The translations under genes were made by a program, and so were the position numbers. Of a stretch of 64,000 nt of DNA, positions 34,378-47,430 are shown piece after piece (the first letter of the stretch is position 1; every line of letters starts with the position of its first letter). The stretch is from contig JAHREC010000062.1 of the NCBI GenBank assembly GCA_020081605.1, positions 4,955,758 to 5,019,757 on the forward strand, given 5' to 3'. The stretch is from Albifimbria verrucaria (lineage: Eukaryota > Ascomycota > Sordariomycetes > Hypocreales > Stachybotryaceae). Under the pieces are notes generated by a model that did not search any database, was not told the DNA's origin, and was given only the letters and a program-made list of their open reading frames with translations.

Positions 34378-35492
34378 ATGCAGACATACGCTGCCCTGTT
34401 GGCGCTCATGTCCGCCATGATGGCTGTCGGCCAGGGCACCATTTTACCTCCCGCACCTGGACCATACGACGTGACGCTCCGCACTACGGAACTACACGAT
34501 TTTTCCCGCGAAGAAATCTACGCCCCCAATGCCGATCACCGCCGCATCATGGTTTCCGTCTTTTCGCCAATCCCAAAAGGCTCCGAGAGTTGCGTGACGT
34601 CCTACATGCCTCGGGCAGTGGCTGATCACGAGACCCAATCCTACGGCTCGCTCCCAGCGCCTGACACCATCGACCTCAATCTCGAGCCTTTCAAACAGCG
34701 GATTTGTTCCTGGGACGTCACCCATGGCGATTCGGATCAGGGTAGGTATCAACGTCCTGTTCAAAACGGCACGTCATTTCCCATCGTCTTCTTTTCGCCC
34801 GGCCACGGCGGCCCGCGCTTCTGGTACCACCTCATGGTGCAGCACTTTGCGAGTTACGGATACATTGTTGTTCTGATGGACCACCCGGGGACGGAAGCAT
34901 CGTCGAGTTCCCCGACGGCTCCGTAATTCTTTACTCTCATGATACATCCGTCGACAACGAGCATATCGAGCGCAATCTACTCGTCCGCACGGCAGACGTG
35001 TCCTTTGTGCTGGACCAGCTGATGTATAATTGCACCCTCAGAGGCCTCGTCATCTCCCCCAACGCACGTGCTGAGACCTTCGAGCGCGTTGGTATATGGG
35101 GTCAGTCCTTCGGAGGCGACACGGCTGTGTCAGCGGTTCTCGAGGACGGGCGGTTCCAGGGCGCCATTGAGATGGACGGCGCCCTGTATGGTCGTGTCCA
35201 AAGAGATGGATTTGATCGACCGGTTCTGTTCATCGGAGCCGAGGATAGTGAGACGTGGCCGTCGTTGTCGTGGCCAAACTGGGTACCCGCTTGGCCACTG
35301 ATTCGAGGTTATAAACAGTTGCTCAAGGTCAAGGGTTCGCTGCACTATGGGATGATGGATACTAGGTTGGTGGCTGATCTTGCCCAAGTCGATGCTCCAA
35401 TGTTGGGGTCTATCGATGGTCTCAGGCAGATCACCATGCTTAATGCCTATGCGCGGGACTTTTCGAGTTTGTTCTTCACGGAGAAGATCTAG
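34378..35492 (+). CDS. Secreted PAF-acetylhydrolase-like alpha/beta hydrolase
   Basis: The protein starts with a signal peptide (ALLALMSAMMAVGQG) and matches the plasma/isoform II platelet-activating-factor acetylhydrolase family, serine esterases that cleave short acyl chains. FPIVFFSPGHGGPRFWY surrounds the oxyanion-hole region. The nucleophile elbow is GIWGQSFGGDTA (GxSxG). MDGAL supplies a candidate Asp, and KGSLHYGMMD the catalytic His. One missing G at 34887-34890 joins the halves (DHPGDGSIVEFPDGSV), giving about 371 aa without introns. The product is probably secreted, and N-glycosylation sites such as NGT are present. A link to the terpenoid genes is not evident. Confidence 0.83.
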
Positions 35493-36361
35493 GCCTACTC
35501 AAAGGGCCTAGTTCAGAATATCCTGAGATGTTGTTTCTGACCGAGCCGGCTTAAGGGCATAGACAATTCGGTGTAAAACTGCTAGTATATACTATAGTTA
35601 GTAATAGTAAGTATAGAATATACTTAAGCAACATTTCACTTTATATTATAAGCTATACTTATTATATCCAATGCGGATACAACGCCTGAAATCTGCCTAA
35701 GTTGGGTAATCTATAGTATTTGTACTTGTAAGAAAAATAATCGAAGTAAGTTAGTCTAGGGTAGTTAAAATAAAATGCCGTGTCCCTCTTTGTCATTCTA
35801 CGCCCAACACAATACGTCAACTGAGATATTACGGGTCCATTATAGAAGTCTTACTGCTCCTTTGAGACTGCTACCAATGGCTAATTCATTAATACCATGG
35901 TACCACTCCATGTCGCCTAGAAATAGTTGGTTAACATCTCCGTCTGTAATCATTGCGTGGCCTTGGCTAAGCCGAAATCATCTGCAGTATTGCCTTCGCG
36001 TATGACGGGACATAGGTCTTATTTGATAAGTATTATCGGCTATGCTTTGATGGCAATCTCCAAGTAAAAGAACGAACAGATTGAAGTATGACCAGGCGAA
36101 CTTCAAACAAGTAGGGAAGTCTAATGATGTCGTCAACTAATATCAAGTAGCTTCAGCCAATTCTCTCAATACCATAGAAACGACCGGTCACAAGTTCTCA
36201 TGCCGCTGCACAGAAATCCTGGTTTCAATGAGAATGAATCTTTGAGAAAATCAATAGCTTTACTTAACATTCCTGTCATCTAGGATATTAAGCTGCCTTA
36301 GGCTCCTTTTCCATCCTCGGCTACTGCTACTGATGGCGGCCCGAAGCACTGGCTTCCGCAT
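35493..36361. other. Intergenic, no supported gene
   Basis: The region is AT-rich between 35570 and 35760. The short frame at 35775-36005 has no recognisable domain. Nothing else was identified. Confidence 0.4.
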
Positions 36362-37031
36362 TTAAAACCTACGGCGAGTTCCGTTTGAGGCCGGTACAGT
36401 GAAGTCAACACAGTTCTCGTACGTCTGACCTTGGCCAAGCCAATACCACTGGATAACCTATGAGAATTCTCTGTTAGCTTGGTCCAGGCTCACAGACTCA
36501 GAAGCTTGTACTTACACATTCGCCTGGAGTAGTGCACTTACCACCAAGCTCAGGCACTTGCAGGTTGAAGTTAGTCTGATCTTTAGGTAGGTTGGGAAAG
36601 AGTGCTGCATCGGCGTATCCGTCCTCCCACACCTTCAACATGTCACCAACAACCTTATTACTGGCGGTATCGACAATGCTAACATTGGCGTGGCCAAGGT
36701 GGGGAATGCGGATAAAAATTTCCATGTCGATGACATCGCCGGGCTTATATGACTGGACCTGGTGGGCATTATCCTCGAATTGGAAACCCTTGCAAAGCCA
36801 CATGTTACAGAGGGCCGGATTGTAGCCGTCGGCGAGCAGTTCAGGCTCAGGATGGGTGCGGAGCAGGTGCTCTGGGTATGAAGTGTTATCCGTCTTGTAG
36901 AAATCGACCATGGTCTGCGAGCAGAGGGCTGCTGTCGCTTCTCCAGGTGTACGGATTGCAATTGGCGTGGTCACGATGCCATGGCAAGAGGCAAGCGTCA
37001 CCAAACTGAGAAGACAACTGAATTTGTTCAT
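36362..37031 (-). CDS. Secreted LPMO-like (chitin-binding type-4) protein
   Basis: The product is about 203 aa in two exons (intron 36458-36515, GT-AG). The signal peptide (MNKFSCLLSLVTLASC) is followed directly by HGIVTTPIAIRTPGEA, so the mature protein would begin with His, the first ligand of the copper histidine brace. A second conserved His lies in IPHLGHANVSIVD. Conserved cysteine pairs (ALCNMWLCKGF, GKCTTPGECV, TYENCVDF) match secreted fungal proteins with the chitin-binding type-4/LPMO_10 fold. Lytic oxidation of a polysaccharide is expected if the brace is functional. Some relatives of this fold bind copper without LPMO activity, so the activity is not certain. The start at 37031 is the first true ATG. 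Confidence 0.75.
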
Positions 37032-37610
37032 GTTGTGAATTATGAACACGATTGATGAGACTTGCTCTACTTGAAATGGCTAGTAAATAGAGTCAGGAGA
37101 CCACACTGAGTTGTTATTAAATTCTCAATAAAAGATGCAGGCTCGGTTTCGTTATGTCATACTCCGTTGTTCTTTTTTCCCTGTCTGCCCCTATTGCACT
37201 TGATCTTTTACATTACCAATCCGGAACCAGTCCTCCGAGGACGTTTCATCTTAACTTGGGGTTCGGGGTTACATCGGTAAATTCTCAACACATTCTCTTC
37301 ATCCCAAACGATTCTTATGGAATGTAGATCATCCGACCCACCCGGCAGAAATACCTGCCCTATCAAGAGCATTGCGACTCGATTTAACAGTATCATACCC
37401 AGGAGGAATGTGATTATCTATGAGTGTCGATTGGTTTGGGTGATAAACGGGACACTGCAGATCCTTTCTCTGTTCCCTGAAATCATGGTCCGCCACGAAA
37501 GTGGACAGACACAGATATAGACAAATCCCTGCCTATAAGTCGGTACTCGGCATTAGTGTCCCTCTCTTTCAGCCCGAGCCAGCCATAGCTTCTATTAACG
37601 AATAAGTGAT
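37032..37610. other. Intergenic flank of the retrotransposon
   Basis: This is normal-GC DNA between the LPMO-like gene and the AT-rich element. The frames at 37208-37520 have no recognisable domain. Confidence 0.4.
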
Positions 37611-37616
37611 AAATAA

Positions 37617-38445
37617 AAGATTATAATATATTACAACCCCAGCTAATACTATAACTAAGACAACGGAATAACAATAGGCCGATCCGGTTATTAAGGACCC
37701 TATAATAGAACCGACGCTAAAGACCCGCCAGTATCTACCAGAATAATTACCAATAGGAGATAAGTAGTATTAGAAAGGTTTATTATTATCTATAGAAAAT
37801 TAATAAAAAAGATAGCCTTAAGTATATTTAATATAAGATTAAATAATTAAAATAATATTATAAAAAAAAAAAAAAACTATATATTAAAAAATAAAATTAA
37901 TATTTTTAAAGAATAATTAAAATTAGCTTATAGTATATTAATTTTAATAATAAATTAATATAAAATATATTAATCTAGCTTATAGGTTAATAAAGGAATA
38001 GATTAGAATATAAAATAAATTAATATATAAAATATATTAATTTTTTAAAAAAATAATATAAAATATAAAATAATATAAAATAATTAAAAATAAATTATTA
38101 AAATTAAAATAATTTATATAAAATAATAATTATTATAAATTATTAAATTATTATATAATAATAATTTATATAATTTATTTATTTATTATAAATAAATAAA
38201 TTTTTTAATATATAAATAAAAGCCTTTTTATTATTAAAAATAAAAATTATTAATTATTAATAATATATAATTATTAAGCTATTTTTAATTTAAATTTTTA
38301 AAAATAATTTATTTAATTAATAATAATTATATAATTATTATTTTAGAATAATAATAAGCTTTATTATTTATTTAAGAATAATAATTTAATTTTATTTATT
38401 TTATATTTTTATAAAATATAAAATAATTTAAATTATTATATATTA
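37617..38445 (+). repeat. 5' long terminal repeat
   Basis: It aligns end to end with 44985-45830. The first 120 bp are hardly mutated (contain CCGATCCGG and ACCCGCCAG), whereas the inner part is reduced almost to A and T. Length is roughly 830 bp. The boundaries are approximate. Confidence 0.7.
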
Positions 38446-41400
38446 ATAGCTTTTATTTTAAATAATATTATTTATTATTTAAAGTAATATATAATAATAA
38501 AAGAAATTTTTAAGGTTATTAATAAAGCTATAATTAAATTATTAATCTTTATTAATTTTATTATTATCCTTAATAAATTTATTTTATTAATAAATAAAAG
38601 AGTTAATAATAATAAAGATAATAATATAAATAATAATAATTTTAATAAAAATAAAAAAATAATTATCTTAAAAAAAGTTTTTTAAAATAAAAATTAAGCT
38701 TAATAATATATATATTAAAATTTATTAATTTTATAAAAATATCTTTAATAATTATAAAATATAAAATCTTAAAATTAAAATTATTTAAATAAAGATTATA
38801 TTAAAATAGTTTATTAAAGTTTAAAAGATAATTATTAAGAAATATAAAAAATAATTTAATAGATTTTATAATAAAAAAAAATAATTATTAATAAAAAAAA
38901 TAATTATTAATAAAAAATAAAAAATAAATATTATTATTAAGATATTTAAGCTTAAACCCTTTAATAAAAGCTTTAAAAACTTTAAAGATTTATTATTTTA
39001 TTTAAAATATATTTTTAATTATTTAAAATTATTTTTATTTTTAATAAAGATTAAATAATATTTATAATATAATTATTAAAAAAAAAATTAATATTTAATT
39101 TAAATTTATTTTTAAAGATTATATTAATAATTTTTAATAATAAAAAAAAAAATAAAATTAATTTTTATTAATTTTAAGATTTTTATAAAATAAATTTATA
39201 AAATCTTTAGAATTATTAATAAAATTAAAAAAATAAAAAAGAATTTAATAAAATTTAATAAATTAAATTAATATTATTCTTTATAATAATATTTAAATAA
39301 ACTATTTTTTATATTAATTAGCTTAAAATAATATTTAAAAAAATATTTTATAATAAAGTTAAGGAAAAAATTAAAGATAAATTTATTAAGATTAAAAAAG
39401 GAAATTATCCTTAAAAAATATTTTTATAAAATTATTTTAATTAATAAATATTTATAAAAAAAAAAAAATAATAAGAATATAGAATAAATTAATTTATTTA
39501 TTAAATAAATATTTAAAAATTATAATAAAAGCGCTATATAATATATAAAATTTATATAAAATCTATAAACTTTAATATTATTTAAAAGAATAAAGGAAAA
39601 AATAAAAAAATAAAAAGGAATTTATATATTATAATTATAGAAAAAAGAATATTTTATAAAAGATTATTAAATATTAAAAAAGCTAATAAAAAAATTAAAT
39701 TTAAATTTATAATAAAAGAATAATATAATTTAAATATAATAAGTTTAAAATAATATTTAAATATATTAAACTCTTAATAATATATAATATTTAAATTAAT
39801 TTTTTAATTTATAATAAAAATTTTAAATATATAGCTATAATATAATTTATTAAATTAACTAGGAATTATAAGGATATATAATCTTTATATTAAAATTAAA
39901 TATAATATAAAGAATAATAATATAAAAAATAATTTAAATAAAAAGTTTAAGATTTTCTAAGATAAGTTAATATTTAATTTTACTTTAAAGAAGAAACTAA
40001 AGATTATATTATAATTATTTAAGCTATTAATATTAAATTTATATTAAAAAGAATATTATTCTTTATATTAAGGATAATAATAATCCCTTTATATATATAA
40101 TAAACCCTAAATATATAGATATTAATTAAATATTATACTTATAGTATTAATATATATATTATTTAATTAAGAAAGCTTAGAATAATCTATTTTTATAAAA
40201 ATAAAACTTAAAAAAATATATATTTTATATTAATAAAGTAAAATATATTATTATAAAGTAGGTATATATTATATAGACTATATAATAGCTATATTAAAAA
40301 AAGCCTTAAGTAGCTATATAAGTATATTAAAAAAAAAAAATTAATTTAGGATTATATAAGCTTATAGTATAAATAATATTAATATTCTAAAATTAAAGGA
40401 TATTATTTATATTAAGAAGCTAAAAAGAAGTTATTTATATTAAAAGTAAATAACTTTAGTATAAGAGAATTAAGAAATATAAAAAAATATTTATATAAAT
40501 ATTTAAATTTAGATTATTTTAAATATAAAATAAAATAAATTATTATATTTAAAAAGTATTTTTATTAATAATTAAAATAATATTTAATAAATATAAGCTT
40601 AAATATTTTATATATTATTTAGAATATTATATATACTTTAATTATAAATATTTTATAAATAATATAATAAAATAATTAAATAAAAATAATTAAAATAATT
40701 AGTTTTTTATAAAAATAGCTAAAAGAATATTAAAAATAAGAAGAATTTCCTATAAAAATAATACTTAGATATTATTATTAAAAAAGAATAATAAAAGATT
40801 TTAATATTTAAATATAATAAGAAAATTATTAAAAGAAATAGTTTATAAAAATATATAATTAAGATTAAGATTATAAAAAGAAATTATAAGCTAAAATAAA
40901 TATTAATATTATAAATAATTTTATTAATTATAAAATTATAAATTAATTATAATTATTATAAAAAAGAAAGAAAATTTTTATTTTATTATAAACTATAAAA
41001 GAAATTTAATAAAATATAATAATAATATTATTAATAAATAAATATATTTATTATAAATAATTTATATAGAAAAACTTATATAAATAGAATTTAATATAAT
41101 TAATTTAAATAATAATAATATTCTTTTAGGATAATTATAATTAAAAACTAAAAATTTATTAATTAATTTTATTATTAATTAAATAATTTTAGTTAAAAGA
41201 AAATTAATAAATTTATTAAAGATTTAATTAAGAATAAATATTTAAAATAATTTATTATTTTAATAAAAAAAATTATAAAAATAAATAAAAATATTAAATA
41301 ATAAATATTATATTAATTAAAAAAATAATATAATTTAAGTTAAAATATAAATAAAATAAAAATAATAATAATAAGGCTAAATAATATTTAAATTTATTAA

Positions 41401-44400
41401 AAATAAAAATAATAATAATAATAAGAAATTTATTTAATTAAAAAAAGAATTTTTAATTTTAGAAAAGAAGAATAATTAAAAATATATTTAAAAAATATAA
41501 AAATATAAAAAGCTATTTTAGGAAGAATTTAAAATAGAATTATTAGAATATTTAGAATAAAATTATAAAATTAATTTTATAAATAAAATAAAAATATATA
41601 ATTTATTAATTTATAATTTTAATATTAAAAATTTAAAAGCTTAAAAGAATATATTAATAAAATATTAAAAAAAAATATATTAAATTTTTAATATTATTAA
41701 TAAATTACTTTATAATATTTATATTAAAGAAAAATAATAAACTTTAATTAATAATAAATTATTAAAGATTTAATATAATTATAATTAAGGATTATATATT
41801 ATTATCCTTAATAATAAAAATAAAAGATTATTTATATAAAAAAATTAATTTATAGCTTTAAACCTTAAAGAGGCTTATAATTTAATTTAAATAAAAAAAA
41901 TAAAGAATAAAAAACTGCTTTTTAAACTAAGTTTAATTTATTTAAATATTTTATAATACCTTTTAAACTTATTAATATATTAATAATATTCTAAAAATAA
42001 TTAATTATATTCTTAAGGAATATATTAATAAGTTTATTATTATATACCTTAATAATATTTTAATCTTTTTAAAATAAAAAAAAATATAAAAAAATATATA
42101 TATTAAATTCTATAAATATTATAAAATATTAAACTATTAATAAAATTTAATAAAAATAAATTTTATATTTAAAAAATAGATTTTTAAGGTATATAATTAA
42201 ATTAAATAAAATCTATATAAAAAAAAAAATTATTATAATAAAAGATTAAAAAGAACCTAAAAATATTAAAAATATATAAAATTTCTTTAAATTTATTAAT
42301 TATTATTAATAATTTATTAAAGATTTTAAAAGAATTATAAAATCTTTTATAAATCTTATATATAAGGATATTAAATTTAAATTTAAAAAAAAAAAATTAA
42401 AGCTTTTAAAAAAATTAAAAACTATATATTATTAAAATTAATTTTAGCTATTTTTAATCTTAAATTAATTATAAAATTAAAAATAAATATATTAAATTTT
42501 ATATTAAAAATAATAATAAAATAATAAAATAAAAATAAAGTTTTATATTTTATTATATTTTAATTAAAAAACTTAATAAATTATTTTTATATTATTTTAT
42601 ATATAATAAAGAGTTTATAATAATTATTAAAAGTTTTAAAGAATTTTAATATTATTTTATAAAAATAAATATAAAATTAAAGTTTATATTAATTATAAAA
42701 ATATTTTTTATTTTATAATAATATAAACCTTAATAATAAAATAAATATAATATATAAAAATATTAAGCTTATTTAATTATAAAATTATTTATTAAAAAGA
42801 ATTAAAGAATAATAAAATAAATATATTTAATTATAAATTAAAATATAAATAAAATATATTTATAATAATTATATAAATCTTTATTAAAAATATTAATAAA
42901 TATATAATATAAATATAATAATTAAATAATTTTTATATAGATTAAAATCTTAATATTTTTTTAAAGAAATCCTAAGAGTATAAAAAAAGCTTAATAACTT
43001 AAAGAAAATAAAGATTTTAAGAAATATAGCTAAACTTAATATTATAAAAGGAAGATATAAATATTAAAAAAAAAATTAAAAAAATAATTAAAGAATATTA
43101 TAATAGTTTATTTATAAAATACCTAAGAATAAAAAAATCTATAAATAAATTATTAAGTTTTATAATATACTCTAGCTTTAATAATATATAGAAAAATATA
43201 TAAAAACTATAATATTTATAATAAAGCTAAATTAATAAAATATAAACTTTATAAATATTTAAAATTATTATTAATATTAAAATATTTATAAGAATTAATT
43301 TTATAGAATTTTATAATAAAATTATTTAAATTAAAAAATTAAAAATAAAAAATAATTATAATAATATTTTTATTATTATAAATAAATTAATAAAATTTAT
43401 ATATTTTATTATTTATAATAAAGCTATAAATATTAAAAATATAATATATTATTTCTTAAAATATATAATATTATAATATAAATTATTAAATAAAATTATT
43501 TTTAATAAAAATTAATATTTATATTAAAATTCTAATAAAAATTTATAATATAATTAAAAATAAAAATAAGCTTAATATTATTTATTATTTATAAATTAAT
43601 AAATAAATAAAATAAATAAATTAAATATTAAAATAATATTTATAATATTATATAAATTATAAATAAAATAATTAAATAAAATAATTATTAATTATATAAA
43701 TTATTTATAATTTAAGTATATTAAAAACTATTAAATTTATACTATATTATATAAATAAAGAATTTAAACCTAAATTTTATAAAAAGTTATTATTAAGGAT
43801 AGAATATAAAAAAAAATAATTAAAATAAATAAAATAAAAAAATTATTTAATATATTTTAAAAAAAATTTTATTTATATAAATAAAAATAAAAAAATTCTA
43901 TAATAAAAAAATTAAAAAAATTAATTTTTTAAAAGAAAAATATAATCTATATATATTATATAAATATTAAAATTATAAAATTTAATAATAAATTAAATTA
44001 TAAAAACTAAGATTATTCTTAATATTATAAAAAATCTTAAATATTAATTATAAAATTAAACTTTTAAATAAAATAAAAATATATAATATCTTTTATATTA
44101 TATTTTTAAAAAAATATTAAATAAAAAATTAATTAAAAAAATATTAAAATTCTTTTAATTAAATTAAAATATAAAATTAAAAAAATTCTAAAATATAAAA
44201 TTAATAATAAAAATAAAAAAAATATTTTATTAAATAAAAAAAATATAATAAAAATAAGAATATTTAGGAATTATTAAAAAATTTATTTAATATTAAAATT
44301 AAATTAAAGGAATTTTAAAGCTATTTAAAAAACTAAAATCTATAAACTCTTTTAAATTAAATAAAAATTAATTAATTATATTAAAATAAATTAAGGTTTA

Positions 44401-44984
44401 TATATTAATAACTATTTTAAAAATCTCCTTAATAAAAACCTTTTATTTAATAAATATAATTATAATACTCTCTTTAGATTTAAGAAAATAATATTAATAA
44501 TATAATTATATTAATTTTATAATAGCTTTATTTAAAGAAGCTTATTTTTAAAAAAATTAAACTTAACCTTTTTTTTTTTTATTTTAAATATTTATTCTCC
44601 TTAATTATATAAAATACTATAAAAAATTAATAATAAAATAATTAAAAAAAAAATAAGAATAATCTATAAAAAGAAAAGAATATTATTAAAATTATAAGAA
44701 TAATTTAAATAAATATAAGTTTAATACTTTTAATCTTTTTTATTATTTTATACTTTATTTTTTTATTTTTATAATAAATATATAATATAATAAAAAATTA
44801 AATTATTTAATAATTAAATAAAATTTTTAATAATAAATAATAGAATTTAATAAAATATAATTAATTATAATATTAATATAATATAAAAAAAAAAAAAAGT
44901 AGGTTAATCTATAAAGATAAATAAATAATAAGTAATTTTATATAAGGATTATAGCCTTAAGGATTTAACTATAAAAAGAGATTA

Positions 44985-45830
44985 TTATATTATAATCTTA
45001 ATTAATATTATAATTAAAATAATAAAATAATAATAAATTAATCTAATTATTAAAAATCCTATAATAAGATTAATATTAAAGATCTATTAATATTTATTAA
45101 AATAATTATTAATAAAAAATAAATAATATTAAAAGAATTTATTATTATTTATAAAAAATTAATAAAAAAAATAGCCTTAAGTATATTTAATATAAAACTA
45201 AATAATTAAAATAATATTATAAAAGAAAAAAGAAAGCTATATATTAAAAAATAAAGCTAGTATTCTTAGAGGATAATTAAGGCTAGCTTATAATATATTA
45301 ACCTTAATAATAAGTTAATATAAAATATATTAATTTAATTTATAGGCTAATAGGGGATAGGCTAGAATATAAAATAGATTAATATATAAAATATATTAAT
45401 CTCTTAGGAGAATAATATAAAATATAAAATAATATAAAATAACTAAAAATAAATTACTAGAATTAGAATAATTTATATAGAATAATAACTATTATAGATT
45501 ATTAAGCTATTATATAATAATAATCTATATAGCTTATTTATTTATTATAAATAAATAAATAATAATAATTATTTATTTATTATAAATAAAGAAATCTCTT
45601 AGTATATAAATAAAAGCCTCTTCTACTATTAAAAGTAAAGGCTATTAGCTATTAATAATATATAATTATTAAGCTACCCTTAACCTAAGTTCCTAAAGAT
45701 AATTTACTTAATTAATAATAACTATATAATTATTACTTTAAAATAATAATAAGCCTTATTATTTATTTAAGGATAATAACCTAACCTTATTTACTCTATA
45801 CCTCTTATAAGGTATAGAATAATCTAGATT
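44985..45830 (+). repeat. 3' long terminal repeat
   Basis: This is the partner of the repeat at 37617-38445. Here the inner, left part is heavily mutated and the outer, right part retains G and C (for example TAACCTTATTTACTCTATACC). Aligned positions differ mostly by C-to-T and G-to-A. Confidence 0.7.
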
Positions 45831-45835
45831 ATTAT

Positions 45836-46636
45836 ATAATATTATTTTAGAAGCCCTTAATAGACGATTCTATATAAAATAGAAAAGTATTAAACATTAG
45901 TAGATATTTATAAGAAGAGCCGCTGAAGGTCTATTAAGTGGTTAGTTAAAGGGAGAGATACTTATTAGAATATATTATCTTTTAGAAGTACTCTCCACAG
46001 ACAATATAGAACTACAAACATGTAGGTAATAAACATCTAGTAGATTAGTTAGGTTTCCCACTTTCGATAGATATTAGAATAATCTATATGATATTTATAT
46101 ATTATTATCAATAACGTGTTAGTTTCAGTATTAATTTAGACCACTAGGTTGCCCCTGTAGTCTACTTAAACCAGGAAAGAAATATAGCCTATAAAGTTAG
46201 GGTATATTTAACTATCCTTAGCATCTAGCTATAGAGGCTTTTAAAGGCTATTAAGGTGTTTTTATAGAGATATAAAGAGATATAAAGAGATATAAAGAGA
46301 TATAAAGAGATATATAATAATTTCCAATATTACTAAATATTAATTTATCTATAGTTTATTTTATTAAAAAGTTAATTGAATACTTATATTAATAATTTAA
46401 ATGTCTTTTCTTTTCTTATTATAATTTCTATATAATAAAAACTTTAATAAATTTACTAACTGAGTCTTTAAACCCCTTATACTACTTAAGTAAATTGAAA
46501 TTAATCCTAAAAATTGTATAAGAAGCTTAAATGAATAAGGTATCTTGCTAGTACTATTAATAGAGAGTCTATTCATCGCAGCACCGTTCCGTGCTTCAAC
46601 CTAGGAATATATCTCTACATAAGTACTGCCAGTCGT
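45836..46636. other. AT-rich flank of the element with a short tandem repeat
   Basis: No gene is supported here. GC content rises gradually to the right, consistent with RIP leaking out of the element. The only structured feature is the decanucleotide array at 46266-46313. Confidence 0.45.
46266..46313 (+). repeat. Tandem repeat, unit AGAGATATAA, about five copies
   Basis: The 10-bp unit AGAGATATAA is repeated about five times without interruption, a minisatellite-like array. Confidence 0.85.
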
Positions 46637-47430
46637 TTACCGGCAGGTAAGATCGCCAGTAGCCTTATCGAAGCTACAGCGGTTAGGGTTGTAGGTGTAA
46701 GATAGCTAACAAAAGCTAAGGTTAGTAATTACTTAAGTGAACGTAGATCAACAGGGACTTACATTAATGAAACCACCATCGCCATCGGTATAGAACTGGT
46801 TAGGAGCACTAATATACATGCAATCATAGCTACATCATGTATTAGCTGAATTCTTTTGCCTCAAAAAGCCGATTTAAAGACAGCATACTCAGTGTTAAGT
46901 ACGCCCAAGCTCATCTTGGCGTTAATGATGCCGCCAATGTTCTTAGGGTTCTGGAGACGGTAGCCTTTGTTGTAGCAGGCTACGGCAGGGAAACGGTTGC
47001 GGTCAGGGTTACGAGCCCACATCTCAGCCGTAGTCTTGCGTGTGAACTGCTCACGGGCCTATTATCACGCAGTCAGCTTCGAGAAGATATGGATGTGGAA
47101 GGTGGTGTTCTACCTCAGTCCACTTCCCAAGGTTCTTGATTTGTTCGGCTGCGAACTCGCCAGCGAGCTGGGCGACTCTAGCGGCCACACCAACAACGAC
47201 AATGCCGACGGCAACACCGATGGCTTGGCGTTTCTCAAGTTCGACGAGTTCGCGAGTTGCAAGACTGGGATCAGCGGGATCAGGCCCGGCGACGAGAACG
47301 CCGTTGACCTTTGGCCAGAGAAGTTGACTGTTGCCAAGTCGGCGCCAACTCGCTCTAGGACTTGGGGAGAGGGCATGGCAAGAGTGTTGCCGGTGGCCAG
47401 AGCGGTGACAGCGACGGTAAAGAAACGCAT
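46637..47430 (-). CDS. Secreted DUF7888-type small protein, four exons
   Basis: The predicted protein is about 207 aa. The N-terminus MRFFTVAVTALATGNTLA is a signal peptide. After one missing base at 47310-47312 (FSGQKVNGVLV) the frame runs through a Gly/Val/Ala-rich helix (IGVAVGIVVVGVAARVAQLA) and KWTE into FTRKTTAEMWARNPD, ACYNKGYRLQNPKNIGG, LGVLNTDYDCMYISAPNQFY and the C-terminal CSFDKATGDLTCR. Introns at 47059-47113, 46830-46888 and 46706-46762 are GT-AG and join in phase. The conserved C-terminal block matches the DUF7888 family of secreted proteins of Pezizomycotina, whose function is unknown. The gene lies next to the RIP-degraded element but keeps intact coding sequence. Confidence 0.75.

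Larger units (their letters stand above)
37615..45835 (+). mobile_element. RIP-degraded Ty3/gypsy-type LTR retrotransposon
   Basis: This is an 8.2-kb element of extreme AT content flanked by two similar long terminal repeats. The interior keeps no open frame, yet near 42000-42065 the translation reads ILKEYINKFIIIYLNNILIF, the reverse-transcriptase active-site region of Ty3/gypsy elements (normally YLDDILIF) with both Asp codons changed to Asn by G-to-A. About 130 bp upstream, traces of the preceding RT block (DL.EAYNLI) are seen near 41866. The changes are almost all C-to-T or G-to-A, as expected for RIP. The element is dead. Gag, protease, RNase H and integrase can no longer be delimited by eye. 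Exact ends and target-site duplication are not certain. Confidence 0.8.

Noticed and set aside
37615..45835. Mitochondrial DNA insertion as explanation of the AT-rich block
   Set aside because: The block is bounded by two long repeats in direct orientation and contains an RT catalytic motif with RIP-type changes, which fits a retrotransposon and not mtDNA.
46266..46313. CRISPR-like array
   Set aside because: The 10-bp units are directly adjacent without spacers and the genome is eukaryotic; it is a simple tandem repeat.
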